Part shown: piece by piece, positions 1 through 11,159 of the stretch
How the letters are laid out: the number at the start of each line of letters is the position of its first letter
Numbering within the stretch: the stretch's first letter is position 1
NCBI GenBank assembly: GCA_022225965.2
Contig: JAKJXP020000185.1
Location: 1-40,841 of the forward strand
Reading direction: 5' to 3'
Length of the DNA: 40,841 bases
Source of the DNA: Diatrype stigma
Taxonomy: Eukaryota > Ascomycota > Sordariomycetes > Xylariales > Diatrypaceae
Notes under the pieces: generated by a model
Told to the model about the DNA's origin: nothing
The model's database searches: none
The model's input: the letters and a program-made list of their open reading frames with translations, nothing else
Made by a program: the position numbers and the translations under genes

Positions 1-116
1 CTGGGCAGCCGGAAACGGTCTTGGACTTAAAGTGGTCCTAGGTAAAATAGTGACTTCCGTCCGGTGACGGTGGCCAGGTATTAGCATGGGCTTGTATGGG
101 TTATGATCCTAGAGAT

Positions 117-303
117 TGTGGATCCGGGCATTCCCCATAATGCCAAGGATCGGAAAATCGGAATATAGAATTCTAGCAGCTTAAAGCGCATAATTATAAT
201 TAGCTTTAATTTAATAACGAATCCGGACCTTTAATATAATCTTAAATAAATTGCCAATAATAATAATTCCCTAAAGGTTCGAAAGATCGAACGTAAAAGC
301 ACA
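117..303 (+). repeat. 5' long terminal repeat (187 bases)
   Basis: The LTR starts TGTGGATCCGGGCATTCCC and ends in AAAGCACA. It aligns base for base, without gaps, to 5476-5662; the differences seen are mainly G/A and C/T. It contains an inverted repeat, GTTCGA then TCGAAC, near its 3' end. Confidence 0.9.
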
Positions 304-1731
304 AATAACTATTTTTATAAGCTAACGCCAATAATGCAAAATTTACCTTATTTTCTTATAAATTCTTTCCAATAATCGATAATAACAAAAAGCAGCGCCA
401 ATGCGGGAAAATAGCCCAAGGGCGTTTCGGCCCAAAGCGGCACTTTCGCCGAATCCCTCACGGATGTAAAGCCCGCCTAAAAAAACGGCATATTATACGA
501 ACTTCTCGACAAAAAATTCGAAAATATCGAACGAAAAAATACCTTAATAAAAAATAACCTAAATTACCTAATAAATAAAGTTATAAAAATAACCGAACAC
601 TTTAATATTAAGCCCAAAGGCAAAAAGATCGAAACGCCGAATTAATAACTTCGCCGAAAAAACGAATGGATTTAATAATAACAATAATAATAGCCCATAT
701 TTAATACCGGAAAAGCGGCCACCGCCGGCAGTGCGAAATCGCTAATTGGTTTCCGCGAACCGCCCGAATTCGATCAAAACCAATACATGCCGTATACTTA
801 ATGCTTATTTTATTACGATAAATCGCAAATAAAAGAAAAAATTAATATGGCATATATGCCGCCCATTATAAACCACATTCAAAATCCGCAAAAAGAACGA
901 ATAAAAAGGATATAGCCCTTAATTATATTTCCAAACGATACCGCGGAAATAGGCCATACCGAAACGAAAAACAAAATAACGATACCTCCAAACTTCCGCC
1001 TAATTTAGGCCGACGGTTAGGTTTTAAAAAAGCTGGAAAAAATCCAAAAACGCCTTTTAGCAGCACTAATCCTATATAATCTCTAGGCATACCGAATTAC
1101 GGACGAATTTACCGGCGATTTCTAGCAGGTAAAAATATATATTCGCAATAATAAGCCAAATTAAGTAACGTTCGTAAAATATATTCTCCAAGTTTTAAAC
1201 GATCATAATGCCCTTTCGGAAACGTTAATTTATTTCGTAACGTTACTTCCGTATTAAGATAAAAATATATTAAACTTCGCAAAACGCATTCGTAAAGCCT
1301 TTTATAAAATGCCAAAAAACATTCGCAATGGCTATTATGCAAAAGAAATCCTTATCGATACGTTACGTAATAATTTGCCTAATATATGGCTAACCTTTAA
1401 CGACCGATTCGAAAACTTTAATAACGCATAAAAGATCGAAATAATTATTTAATAGGCCGAATTAATTACCCGTTAAGCGATTAAAGGAAAAATTTATGGC
1501 ATCCCTTCGGTTACCGTTTAATTTTAGAAAAAAGCAACGCCATTTTATAACCTAATCGTTATAAAGGCTATATAAGCTAAATCCGGCATAACTTAATTAA
1601 AGCCCCCGAACGTAATAATTACCGTACCTTAAGCCGTAAGATTCGGAGAAATTACCGATTTTCGCAATAAAAGCCATAACGTTTACGCCGCGGCCGAACA
1701 GGGCTTCGCCGCAAAAGCCGAAAATAATAAA

Positions 1732-1773
1732 TGCTTTAATTATAACAAGCAAAGCCATTAAATTAAAAACTAT
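1732..1773 (+). pseudogene. Remnant of gag CCHC zinc knuckle
   Basis: Read in the plus frame starting at 1732, this is Cys-x2-Tyr-x4-His-x4-Tyr with a stop just after the His. A gag zinc knuckle is C-x2-C-x4-H-x4-C, so two of the three cysteines appear as Tyr codons (TAT), which is what TGT to TAT transition mutation gives. It marks the gag end of the element. Confidence 0.65.
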
Positions 1774-4700
1774 AAAATAAAGACGAAATTCCCGAAAAAC
1801 ATATAATACGCAAATACGGGCAAAAAGGTTATTTTTAAAGAAACCCTATATTAGGACGCCATTAATAACAAACTCCGGTTAGCCTTTAATAAGTTTAAAA
1901 AAAATAAGCGGCCTTACGTATATTTCGCCGGCGTTAAAAATAATAGCAAGAACGACTCCGAAAGAAGTTTTACCGAATAGCTACAAAATAACGAGGAATT
2001 CGATCGCGACCTTAACGAATTTCTTAAGCAATTCGAAAATAACGAATAAAAACGCCGCGTTTACTTAATAAAAATAAACGCCAGCAACAGACCATCCCTT
2101 AATAGGGATAAACCTTTACGAAAAAGGTACGGTAAAAATCATAACCTCTTCTTTACGGAAACAATTGACGGAAATGAATTCATAATTTTCCTAAATTACG
2201 GATATACTTCTTATTATATCTCCGAATCGATAGCAGCTACGTTAAAAACGTATAATTCTTCGAAACCGTTAATAATGCGAAAAATTAAAAACATAAAACC
2301 GAAGATTTCGCGTAACGTAATAATTACCGCCCGATTTCTAATGCCTAATAGCAATACCATTCCGTTTCGAATATTAACGGAAATTATTTCCAACGGCACC
2401 TTTTTCGGTAACTTAACCTTCGGAAAAAATCTATTCCACAAATTGGATATACACTATAAAAAAAAGAAAAAAAACGAAATAATTACCTTAATTAAAATTA
2501 CCGAAAAGCCCGTAATTTATTTAATCGCTTTATTACGTACCTTTTACGTCTTTAAAACGGCCTACGTAATAACCGAACCTAATCCAATAACCTAATACAA
2601 ATTCATTTTAACGAATAATAGGGCCATTAGTAAATACCTTTTATAATACGTTTATAATTTCCTAAAACTATTTAGGCTCGCTTTAAAAAAGGTTATTACA
2701 AATATACGTACCCGTTATTATATCGATATTAAAAACAACAAACCCATTAAACTTCTTTTACGTCGATACAGCCCTGTTTAATTTCGGGCATTCCGTAAAT
2801 TCGTTAAAAAGCATTTGGAAATAATTATACGTATTAATACGAATCCGTAAGATTCGTTTACGTTATTTATACCCAAAAAGGCACCGGGCCAAATAACGAA
2901 GCCTAATAAGTTCGATAAAAACGTAATATGGCGATTTTATTATAATTATCGGGAACTTAATAAAATCCAACAAAAAAACGCCTACCCGCTTTTTAACGTA
3001 ATAAATAAAATCCAACAAACGGCCGGATATCGCTAATATTGCTTTATCGATTTTAAGAATGGCTTTTGATAAATCAAAATCCACGAGCCAAACATTAAAA
3101 AAACCGCTTTCGTAATTCCATTTAGCATTTACGAATAATTAATAATGCCTTTTGAATTTTGTAACGCCTTAATAACCTTTTAGGCATTAATAAAAAAAAT
3201 CCTCGAACCATTTTACGAATTTATTTCGAATATGTTAAATAATATGGCCGTATAAATTAACATATCCAAATAGCTTTACGAACGCATATTCGCCCTATTT
3301 AAAAGGCTTTTTAGTTACGAAATAATCGTAAACCCCATAAAATCCCTAATGTTCGTCCGGAAAAAAATCTTCCTAGGCTTTATGATTTCCGAAAAAAAAA
3401 TCGAAGCCGATCCGGCTAAAGTCGCGGCTATCCGGAATAAGCCCAAGCCGGCAATAATAACCAAAATTCGAACGTTTATAAATGCCGCCGATTATTTACG
3501 GCACTTAATTAATAGGTATTCGGAAATCGCTAGGCTATTTATAACCTTTATAAGCGGCCCGAAAAATAAGCATATCGAATTATTTTCCAAAGCTATAGCA
3601 AGCTAAAAGGCAATTTACGAAATAATTATAATAACGCCCGTAATTCGGAAATTCGATTAACGCCGCCCGATTATTTTCGAAGTAAACGCTTTGTAATGAT
3701 TCGTTGGCGTAACGCTATTATAACCTTATATAAAAATAATAGGCGCCTTTGTTTTATACCTAATTGCTTATTTCTCGAAAAAGCTTATAAAAACCTAATT
3801 ACGATATTCCGCTTAAAAAAAGGAATTTTTCGATATTATGTTAACACTTTAATATTGGCGGCATTAAATTAAAAGCGGCAATATAATAGTAATTATTAAT
3901 TACGAATCGCTAAAAATAATTAATACAAAAGCCGAATAACCGGCCCGTATATTGCGCTTCTTTAATGCCATCGAACATTTCGGAATCCGTATCGTATATC
4001 GTTCGGGCCGAACGAACGTCCTTACCGATTACTTTTCGAAGCCCCAAAAAGCCGCAATAATGGCAATCGAAAAAACCGAACCGATTCGTTACGCCGATTA
4101 ATTAAACCGACTAAATCTTTAAGCCATTTTCGAAACCTTTTTATATAATACCCTTTTACCTTTAATCATATAACGAGAATAAATTAATAAGCACTTTGTT
4201 ATATATCGAAATAAGCTATATAAAATAATTAGGTACGAAAAAATATCCGGCGACTCTTCGTACGTAAAGGGCACCGCTACGAAAGCATAAACTTTATAAG
4301 AAATTCTCGAATACGATAAATTCTTAATACAATTAAAACGGATTTATTATAACCAAGGCCATTTAATCGTTAAAATAACGCTTCGTAATACGCAAAAGCA
4401 ATTTTAATACCCGAAAATCGTTTTCGTTACGCAGCAAATAATCGTCGAATGCCCGGCTTATTAATTAATAAAAAAACCGAATCCCTTATTACCAGACTTG
4501 CAATCCGTATAACTTCCGGCATTCCTAATTAAATAAGCAATCGACTATACGTTAATAAATTCGTTTACGATTTTTATAACTATTAAATACGTTACGGAAT
4601 AAATAAAAATTAACGTTATTCCTTTCGCTTAATTCGGAAATACGATCTTTATACTTTTCCGTATCGGGCGTATTTACGATATCCTTAAAAAATAAATTAA

Positions 4701-5459
4701 TAATAACGCCGGCGCTTTTAAAAATAAAGCCGCAAACGCTTAAAACAAAAAACAAGGCTTCATTATAAAGGCTGTTATATCAAAACGCCTAAAAAGTAAC
4801 GGAAAAATAAAAAAAGTTAATAAAAACCTAAAGAAAATTATGTTACGTAAATACCAAGCAAATCTTACGGCCCGTTCGTTGCCCGAATTATTGTAACGAA
4901 CGATAATTATTTATAACCATATCCTTAAGTCGAACGGTTATAACCCATATTTCTTACTATTCGGTACAATTCTCTTTTAAAAACAAACCCTATCGGAATT
5001 CTATAAATATTTTCGCGAACCGACGGAAAAAAAAAAGCTTTAAAATAACAAGCTATTAGCAATAAACCACGAAACATTAATCGCAAAAGCTCGCTTTAAT
5101 AATATAAAGGCGTTCCGTAATAAAATACGAACGTACCTTTAAAAAAAAAAGGCTTATTAAAACGTACGTTTCGGGCGATTAGGTTCTTTATATTCGCCAA
5201 CGCCAAAAAAAGCACGAACCTTATTACGACGGGCCTTAAAGCGTAATTAGCTATTATCCCGATAATACGTACCATTTACGAAATCCCGAAGAAATCCAAT
5301 TACAAAATAAATATAACGGAACGAATTTATTCCCGGCTTTCGTAAAGAACGAACATCTTATACGTAACATATAATATGCAAATAAATAACTTTTAAAACA
5401 AAATCATTGGCGCTTAATAAAAAGGGAAATTAACGATAATAATTAAGGACGATTATAAT

Positions 5460-5471
5460 AAAAAAGGGAAA
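5460..5471 (+). other. Polypurine tract of the retrotransposon
   Basis: A purine run, AAAAAAGGGAAA, ends four bases before the 3' LTR. This is the normal place for the plus-strand primer in LTR elements. A primer-binding site after the 5' LTR could not be identified, probably because it is mutated. Confidence 0.6.
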
Positions 5472-5475
5472 TAGT

Positions 5476-5662
5476 TATAAATCCGGGCATTCCCTATAAT
5501 GCTAAGAATCGGAAAATCGGAATATAAAATTCTAATAGCTTAAAGCGCATAATTATAATTAGCTTCAATTTAATAACGAGTCCGGATTTTTAGTATAATC
5601 CTAAGTGAATTGTTAATAGCAGTAATTCCCTAGGGGTTCGAAGGACCGGGCGTAAAAGCACA
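5476..5662 (+). repeat. 3' long terminal repeat (187 bases)
   Basis: It has the same length as the 5' LTR (117-303) and is colinear with it. It starts TATAAATCCGGG where the 5' copy has TGTGGATCCGGG and ends in AAAGCACA. It keeps more G and C in its second half than the 5' copy, so the two copies were mutated unequally. Confidence 0.9.
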
Positions 5663-5666
5663 AGAT

Positions 5667-6796
5667 TATGTCGGATATTTAGAGACCAGCATTAAATTTT
5701 GTAACTGTCCCTAGCGCCGTATCGATTACCGGGACCGTCTCCAAAAACCCCCCCCGCGCGGTAAGGTAAGTAGGTACTAAGTAAGTACCTGTAGGAACTT
5801 ATAGCCTGTAACTAGGTCCCTTTTATTTATTTCATTCAGCTTTCAGGTCTTTCTCGCAGATCCACAGCAGCGCCGCCTCTCAACCGCCACTCCCGATACA
5901 GAGGAACTACTACGATATAGTACCATGATACTACCTGTGTCATGAAGCCCGTGGAAAACATGGAAAATATCGATCCATCGCTCGATTGTTCGGGACATGA
6001 GTGTCTTATTTCGTATTCGTGTTCGTCAATCGTTGAATGATGCCCTGTATATACCCTGCAGATGCAACGGTCTGCCTCTTGGCGAATGACCTGTCCGTTT
6101 CGTTACCAACTAACTACAGTAGTAGGCAGCTCGGTAGAGTCCACGACAACGGCGCGGGGTCTCATCGCAGGGGTCCGGGGGGGCCGGGGGGGCCGGGGGC
6201 AGAGGATACCTGAGTAGTATATTCGTACCACATAGGTAGTATGCAGATTCTCATGCCACTCCTTTTACTGTGGCACAGCTTGTCTACGAAGCGTATCCGC
6301 TTGGATAAGCGAGCTGAGAAAGCGGATCCAGTGGATCTTTCTTCCCAGAGCATCTTCCTCTAGACTTAGCTCTGCCGTAGTAAATCACATCCTACCGCGT
6401 ATACGGAGCTAGCTTGCAATGATGATGGGTCAGGAGAGGGGGGTTTGGCAGTTTGGGTATCTATCCTATAACTTATCGAGGCTATACTACTGCGGGTTAT
6501 AAGGGCAATGCCTAGGTATCACTCGAGCGTTCCTCCTTGCATGGGACTGCCTCGGGATGATCGCTAGTATTAGCTGAAAGATCTAGGTCGTCAGCTTCCC
6601 ACCTTTCATGGCAGCCTTGCCTACTTATAGAATCATGCATGGCGACTCCACGCAGCCTTAGGGGCCCTTTTAAGAATCGCGGCTCATTGAGCCGACTTTC
6701 TTTGTGTATACTTGATTTGCATAGCCCAATCCTAGACTTTCATCTAAAGTAAGGGGCATCATTCCTCTCCAACGACAGCCATTCTACCCCAGAACC
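5667..6796. other. Intergenic region between the retrotransposon and the cyclase gene
   Basis: No supported gene. It holds GTAAGTACC-like short repeats near 5761-5800, a G-rich tract at 6170-6199 and the presumed promoter and 5' leader of the cyclase gene. The AT-rich RIP signature stops at or close to the 3' LTR. Confidence 0.5.
6170..6199 (+). other. Potential G-quadruplex tract
   Basis: Four G runs (6170-6173, 6177-6183, 6186-6192, 6195-6199) are separated by loops of 3, 2 and 2 bases. This meets the usual four-run, short-loop definition of a G-quadruplex-forming sequence on the plus strand. It lies about 600 bases upstream of the cyclase start codon. Confidence 0.6.
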
Positions 6797-8070
6797 ATGG
6801 ACGCCTCACAAGTGCCGGACTTTGACAGCCTGCCCAAAGTCGAGGGCATGCCGCAGGGCTGTGCCTGGGGTATCTTCGACAAGGGTGGCAAGAAAGATCT
6901 GCTGGGAACTCTGAACCTGTTGACCCCTGAGGTGGTGAAGGCTGCGTGCGCCGAAGCGAGGGATGGCGTCTCTATCTCGCTAAAGTGAGTAGCAAGTTCG
7001 TTCGGGGACAAGTGCAGTACGGTTGTTTTGGTATGCATACAGATCTGACAAGAGAGGCCGCCGTCGCGCACAACAGCTGGCCGCTAAACGCCATGCCGTT
7101 CCCGATGCCGGGGCGGATGTCCCCCGAGCACAAGCAGATGACGCTGCGGGAGGCCAAGCTCTCGGAGGGCATCGGCTGGGACGACGAGATCCACTTCAAC
7201 ACGCAGCTCAGCAGCCAGTGGGACAGCCTGGTGCACTGGCAGCACCAGCCGTCGGGCCTGGCCTACAACGGCGTCACCGTCACGCGGGAGGCGCTCGCGG
7301 CCCCGCACACGGCCGCCAACGAGATGCCGACGCTGGACCACTGGCACGCGGCCGGGGGCCTGGTCGCCCGCGGCGTGCTGATCGACTTCAAGGCGTGGGC
7401 CGAGGCGAAGGCGAAGGCGAAGGCGGAGGGCGGCGACGACGACAACGCCGTCTGGCACCCGCTCGACGGCCACCGCATCACGCCCGAGCAGATCGAGGCC
7501 GTCGCCCGGGACCAGGGCGTCGAGCTCCGCGCCGGCGACGTCCTCGTCGTCCGCACCGGCCTCACCGAGGTGCTGCAGGCGCCCACGCCGGAAGACTTCG
7601 CCAAGCTGCAGGCCGGCAAGATCGCCGGCGTGCACGGCACCGTCGAGTCCGCCAGGTGGCTGTGGAACCGCCACTTCGCCGCCGTGGCCGGCGACGCCTG
7701 GGCTTTCGAGGCCCTGATGCCGCTGAAGGAGGACGGGTCCGTCGGGGGCACGGCTGACTTGGGTACGTTTGAGCAGATCACTGTCCCCCCTCCCCCCTCT
7801 CTCTCTCTCATCTTTACCGAGCCTGCAGCTTCTGTGCGTCGCAGTTAGCTGGTCGGAGCTCGTCGAAATCAAATGCTAATCTGGGGCCTCGTAGTTCTGC
7901 ACCCCTGGTTGCTGTCCATGTTTGGGATGCCTATCGGCGAGCTGTGGTATCTTAAGGCGCTGTCGGAGCATTGCAAGAAATCGGGCAGGTATAGCTTCTT
8001 GCTGACATCGGCTCCCCTGAACATCCCTGGTCTGGTCGGATCGCCACCGAACGCCTTGGCCATCTTCTAG
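6797..8070 (+). CDS. Cyclase-family protein (PF04199-type putative metal-dependent hydrolase/cyclase)
   Basis: Three exons are inferred: 6797-6984, 7077-7762 and 7895-8070, giving 349 residues, which is normal for the fungal family. The start is in a strong context (ACCATGG). The first junction restores SISLNWPL, a family hallmark, and the second joins ADL to VLHPWLLSMFGMPIGELW. Other recognisable parts are AWGIFDKGGKKDLLGTLN near the N terminus, DDEIHFNTQLSSQWDSL, VARGVLIDF, RAGDVLVVRTGLTE, VAGDAWAFEA, and the C terminus ending SPPNALAIF. Introns are 92 and 132 bases with GT..AG ends; the second has a CTAAT branch site. The family is related to kynurenine formamidase-like hydrolases and in fungi is often annotated only as cyclase or hydrolase; the substrate here is unknown. 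The central exon is much more GC-rich than its surroundings. No signal peptide is evident, so a cytosolic location is inferred. Confidence 0.88.
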
Positions 8071-8587
8071 TGCGTCGAGAAGGGTGTGGTCTACTTTATA
8101 TCATGTACATCTGGCCAAAGGAGTATCGTGATTCTCGAGAAATGAAATTTCGATGGTGGCGGTTATATGATTAGGGGTAGATTTGGATTGGCCTCTCGTC
8201 TTAGGACTCTTCTTTAAGTATATAACACAGTGATGCATCGCCAATCACATGCTGTCTCAAAAGCTAAGTCAGACGTTCCGATTGGATCTCTAGTATCTCT
8301 GAAAAGACTAACAACCCCTGTTGAACCTTAATCAAGGGGTGAGTGGTATATCTGGGCTTGTCGTGTAATGTCCTTATTCCCCAGGTATTCGAGTAACAAA
8401 AACATCGCAATTGATTAGACCATTCTGGCAGTCCCTTCTATATATCAGAATATAATTGGATGTTTTCTTTGCTTGATTCTACATTATGGCTGTTATATCT
8501 TCCTTTAACTATTTGTGTTTACGGCCCGTGGTTCCCAAAAGGAAATCCCCATCTCTTAGAGATCCAGTATAGGGGCTCGTATATAAC
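8071..8587. other. Intergenic, convergent gene ends
   Basis: This is the shared 3' region of the cyclase gene (plus) and the F-box gene (minus). I see no gene or RNA here. The region is AT-rich but has no long repeat. Confidence 0.5.
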
Positions 8588-9487
8588 TCAGTCCATACGT
8601 GCTTCTACGAACATCTTGATGGCTCGCAATGCTCTTTCCTTCTGGTATTCGGTGCCAGGCCATCCCGCTTTACGATACAAATACCTTATCCATTTGGCAT
8701 CCCTTCGGGTCGGATAGGTTTCCTCTTGTGCCAATAGACTACCGACATTGTCGGGGCACTTGTCTCCGTTTCCGTCTTCGGGCTTCCATTCGATGTCAAC
8801 AATAGTGTCGTGGCCAGGCACAAACATGATCTCGAGGTTCCGGCACCGTCTCGCCGCCATGTTGAAGTACCCTCCGATATCCATCACCAAGTCCCCCCGG
8901 TAGGGGATGATCTGCACATTGATCTCTGCTCTCGCCGTGTCGAGCACTAGGACCATGCCACCGTTTCCGGAATTCTTGGCAACCAGTATCTTGTGCTTGG
9001 ATAGGGGCTCGGATAACCAGGCGGACATTTTGCTATCGATGGATCGAAATTCCGCCGGTGTTCGCGTCGAGTAGTCCAGCGCGTAGCACCTTAGCTCGAT
9101 ATTGTGCAGATTGTCGCCGAGGTTCGCCGTCTCGGCGATGTATGGCAGGTGGCGCAGGACGTCGACGACGAAGCCCGTCTTGCCAAATTCGGCGCAGTTC
9201 TGCGGGTCCATATGGGACCAGCCATCCGAAGGCGGATGCTTCAGCGCCGATCGGGGGATGTGCAGCGTCGTCAGGAAGGTATAGAAGGAACTTATAACCT
9301 GGACTTGTCTGTCTCTAAGAGCCGCTTTGATACCACTCTCATACCTCAGGTACAGCTCGTTAAGTTCCGAGCACGTCAGGCGTAGTGCAACAGCTGAATG
9401 CAGGTTGGGCAATGCTTGAAATATCTTGATCTTCAGCTCGGGGGCTAAACCAGCGAAGCCATTCAGTGTTTTATAGTTGTTGGCCAT
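8588..9487 (-). CDS. F-box domain protein
   Basis: A single exon of 299 codons. The start at 9487 is the first ATG of the open frame and has a strong context (A at -3, G at +4); the frame stays open upstream but without an ATG. Residues about 8-47 form an F-box: LNGFAGLAPELKIKIFQALP followed by LHSAVALRLTCSELNELY, with the usual L-x-L-PELxxxIFxxL pattern and the Leu/Cys helix. F-box proteins link substrates to SCF (Skp1-Cullin) ubiquitin ligases. The C-terminal part shows no leucine-rich or WD repeats that I recognise; fungi have many such lineage-specific F-box proteins. It ends with the basic/aromatic stretch WIRYLYRKAGWPGTEYQKER. The target is unknown. Confidence 0.82.
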   Translation of the reverse strand: MANNYKTLNGFAGLAPELKIKIFQALPNLHSAVALRLTCSELNELYLRYESGIKAALRDRQVQVISSFYTFLTTLHIPRSALKHPPSDGWSHMDPQNCAEFGKTGFVVDVLRHLPYIAETANLGDNLHNIELRCYALDYSTRTPAEFRSIDSKMSAWLSEPLSKHKILVAKNSGNGGMVLVLDTARAEINVQIIPYRGDLVMDIGGYFNMAARRCRNLEIMFVPGHDTIVDIEWKPEDGNGDKCPDNVGSLLAQEETYPTRRDAKWIRYLYRKAGWPGTEYQKERALRAIKMFVEARMD

Positions 9488-11088
9488 CGTGGTGGGTGTT
9501 TGCTCTGGTCGATCGATGGGGCATTCGGCGCCATCTGCATAATTGTTGTGCTTGAAAGGTGCAGGTTGGTTAGAAAGAGGCAGAGATGATAGCACCAATC
9601 AGCCATGCCTTTGGAATTATTAATCACATGACTGCTCCACGGTTTATGATGAGGCGTTGAGGATCAACATCGATCTTTCTTGATTTATGTGGGCACCCGA
9701 AGGTTTGTACCAAACATACTTCGTACAGACATATAGTAGGCTTATGTAATCGACCCCTAACTGTAGGGACCCATATTCATGAGCAAGTAATAAAAAAGGG
9801 GCTGTCCTAACGCCGAAGCTAAACATTTATTGATGTTAACATTTATATCATAGATCATAGATCGAAACCTAGCCACTTTTCAAGTGAACCAGACAAATTT
9901 CCGAATCCATTTCATTGTGCCAGGAACATTTGATAGATCTAGAAGGACTTAGCAAGGCGCCCCTGGCTCCCAGATGCTTTGATAGAGCCCCTGGAAATAA
10001 ACAAGCTAGGTGGGCTCCTATAATCCCACACTGAATTCTGTAGTAGTAATATCTCATACAAGGGGTAGGACTCCCGTAATAATCACTTCTGCATTGAAGT
10101 GCGGAGAGGTAGAAATCAACAGTAGAGCTTAGATTATCCAAGCGGGTGTGAATTCTCGAAGGTAGATCACAATGCCCCGAAATATCAGGAGCAAGAAGAG
10201 TTACCTACATAGTACACTGGAAAGATGACGTGAGATAGACTAGGCTCTAGTAAGATCGTGGAGGCTGGGATGCTGTGTAACCTATATAATAGTTCTAAGA
10301 AGCTTTCCAGGAACGAATGATATCATGCGATAAAATATATATTCAAGTATCAGAGTAGAAAAGGCGTCATGAAGGAACGACCAAAAGAATGGAACTGATT
10401 GCCAAGATCAGTCTTATCTCACCAAGCTTATGCATATCTGCAAAGATATCCTGCTACGATGGATTGATCTTATATAATCGCCTTTATGGCCGGTCAAATG
10501 ACAACACGGGCGTGTTCTATGCAACGTCTGTGTAACCGGAGAGCTGCGGTAAGACCAACCCACATAATGGTGCAGTATGAACTTCTGGTCGTATGAAGCA
10601 TCAACCTATTTCGAACATTCGTAAGGTCAGTCTTTGGAAAACGTCGGCCTCGGTAACCGAAATGCTCACAGGAACTAATGGCTGCAGCTGACATGGACAT
10701 CCAACTGAGAAAGGGCGTAGATACCGGAGTATGACGAAAGGCGCGAATTCAATCAGCCAATGGTTGCAGATGAGTATCTTATGCACCGAAAACTGATCCC
10801 TCAGCCCAGGTGTATCACCAAGCCACCGGTGTCAATCTGACCACCCATATCAAGTCACTAGGGATTGGGTATGTCACACATCCTGCTCAATACCCGTTGC
10901 TTTGTCAGACATACGAGATGGGCTTCACCAGTAACCAGGGAAACCGGCCTCTCAGACCGCCAGTGACGGTAACGGCAGGCCATGTTAAGTGAGAAACCAG
11001 ATGACTTGGCGCATGACACCGCTTGGGGGGTGGGTTGGTCTCATGCTTCCTGACGCGATGAGTCAACACTTCAAGACTCCCTAAATCA
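9488..11088. other. Intergenic region, about 1.6 kb, no supported gene
   Basis: Scattered open frames of 60-90 codons occur on both strands, but none has a recognisable domain, a good start context or a plausible spliced extension. I found no tRNA with a paired acceptor stem. Confidence 0.4.
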
Positions 11089-11096
11089 TATAAAAG
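11089..11096 (+). promoter_or_regulatory. TATA box of the polysaccharide deacetylase gene
   Basis: TATAAAAG lies 64-71 bases upstream of the ATG at 11160. It would place the transcription start near 11115-11125, just before the small upstream ORF. A TATA box is common in inducible fungal genes. Confidence 0.5.
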
Positions 11097-11119
11097 CGCT
11101 ATCAGAGTTCACCACCAAC

Positions 11120-11146
11120 ATGCAAGTGTCAAGAGATTCTAGATAG
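11120..11146 (+). promoter_or_regulatory. Upstream ORF (8 codons plus stop) in the deacetylase leader
   Basis: ATG at 11120, with A at -3, opens a frame MQVSRDSR followed by TAG at 11144-11146. It ends 13 bases before the main ATG. If the transcript starts at the TATA-predicted site, this frame would be close to the cap and could dampen translation. Confidence 0.4.
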
Positions 11147-11159
11147 CGAAGATTTCATC

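Larger units (their letters stand above)
113..5666 (+). mobile_element. RIP-degenerated Ty3/Gypsy LTR retrotransposon, complete
   Basis: A full element runs between two 187-base LTRs and is flanked by a 4-base duplication (AGAT at 113-116 and 5663-5666). Remnants appear in Gypsy order on the plus strand: a gag zinc knuckle near 1732-1773, protease-like sequence near 2180-2450, reverse transcriptase near 2850-3600 (IDFKNG, then KIHEP, KKTAF, MPFEFCNA, then FLGFMISEKKIEADP and the KIRTFINAADYLRHLI stretch), RNase H near 3640-4060 (ending in a VYRSGRTNVLTDYFSK-like string) and integrase near 4330-5000 (NQGH, TQKQF, VECPA, later NPYFLLFG). RNase H lying before integrase is the Ty3/Gypsy order. 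Every domain is broken by TAA, TAG or TGA, mostly where Trp (TGG) or Gln (CAA/CAG) is expected. The DNA is strongly AT-rich. I see no chromodomain after integrase. The element cannot encode anything itself. Confidence 0.93.

Noticed and set aside
7084..7872. 262-codon minus frame and a 244-codon plus frame over the cyclase exon
   Set aside because: Both are low-complexity shadows (Arg/Gly/Ala- or Leu/Val-rich) of the GC-rich cyclase exon, which alone shows family motifs.
9488..9598. Upstream extension of the F-box gene frame
   Set aside because: It contains no ATG, so translation is placed at 9487, where the context is strong and the F-box follows directly.
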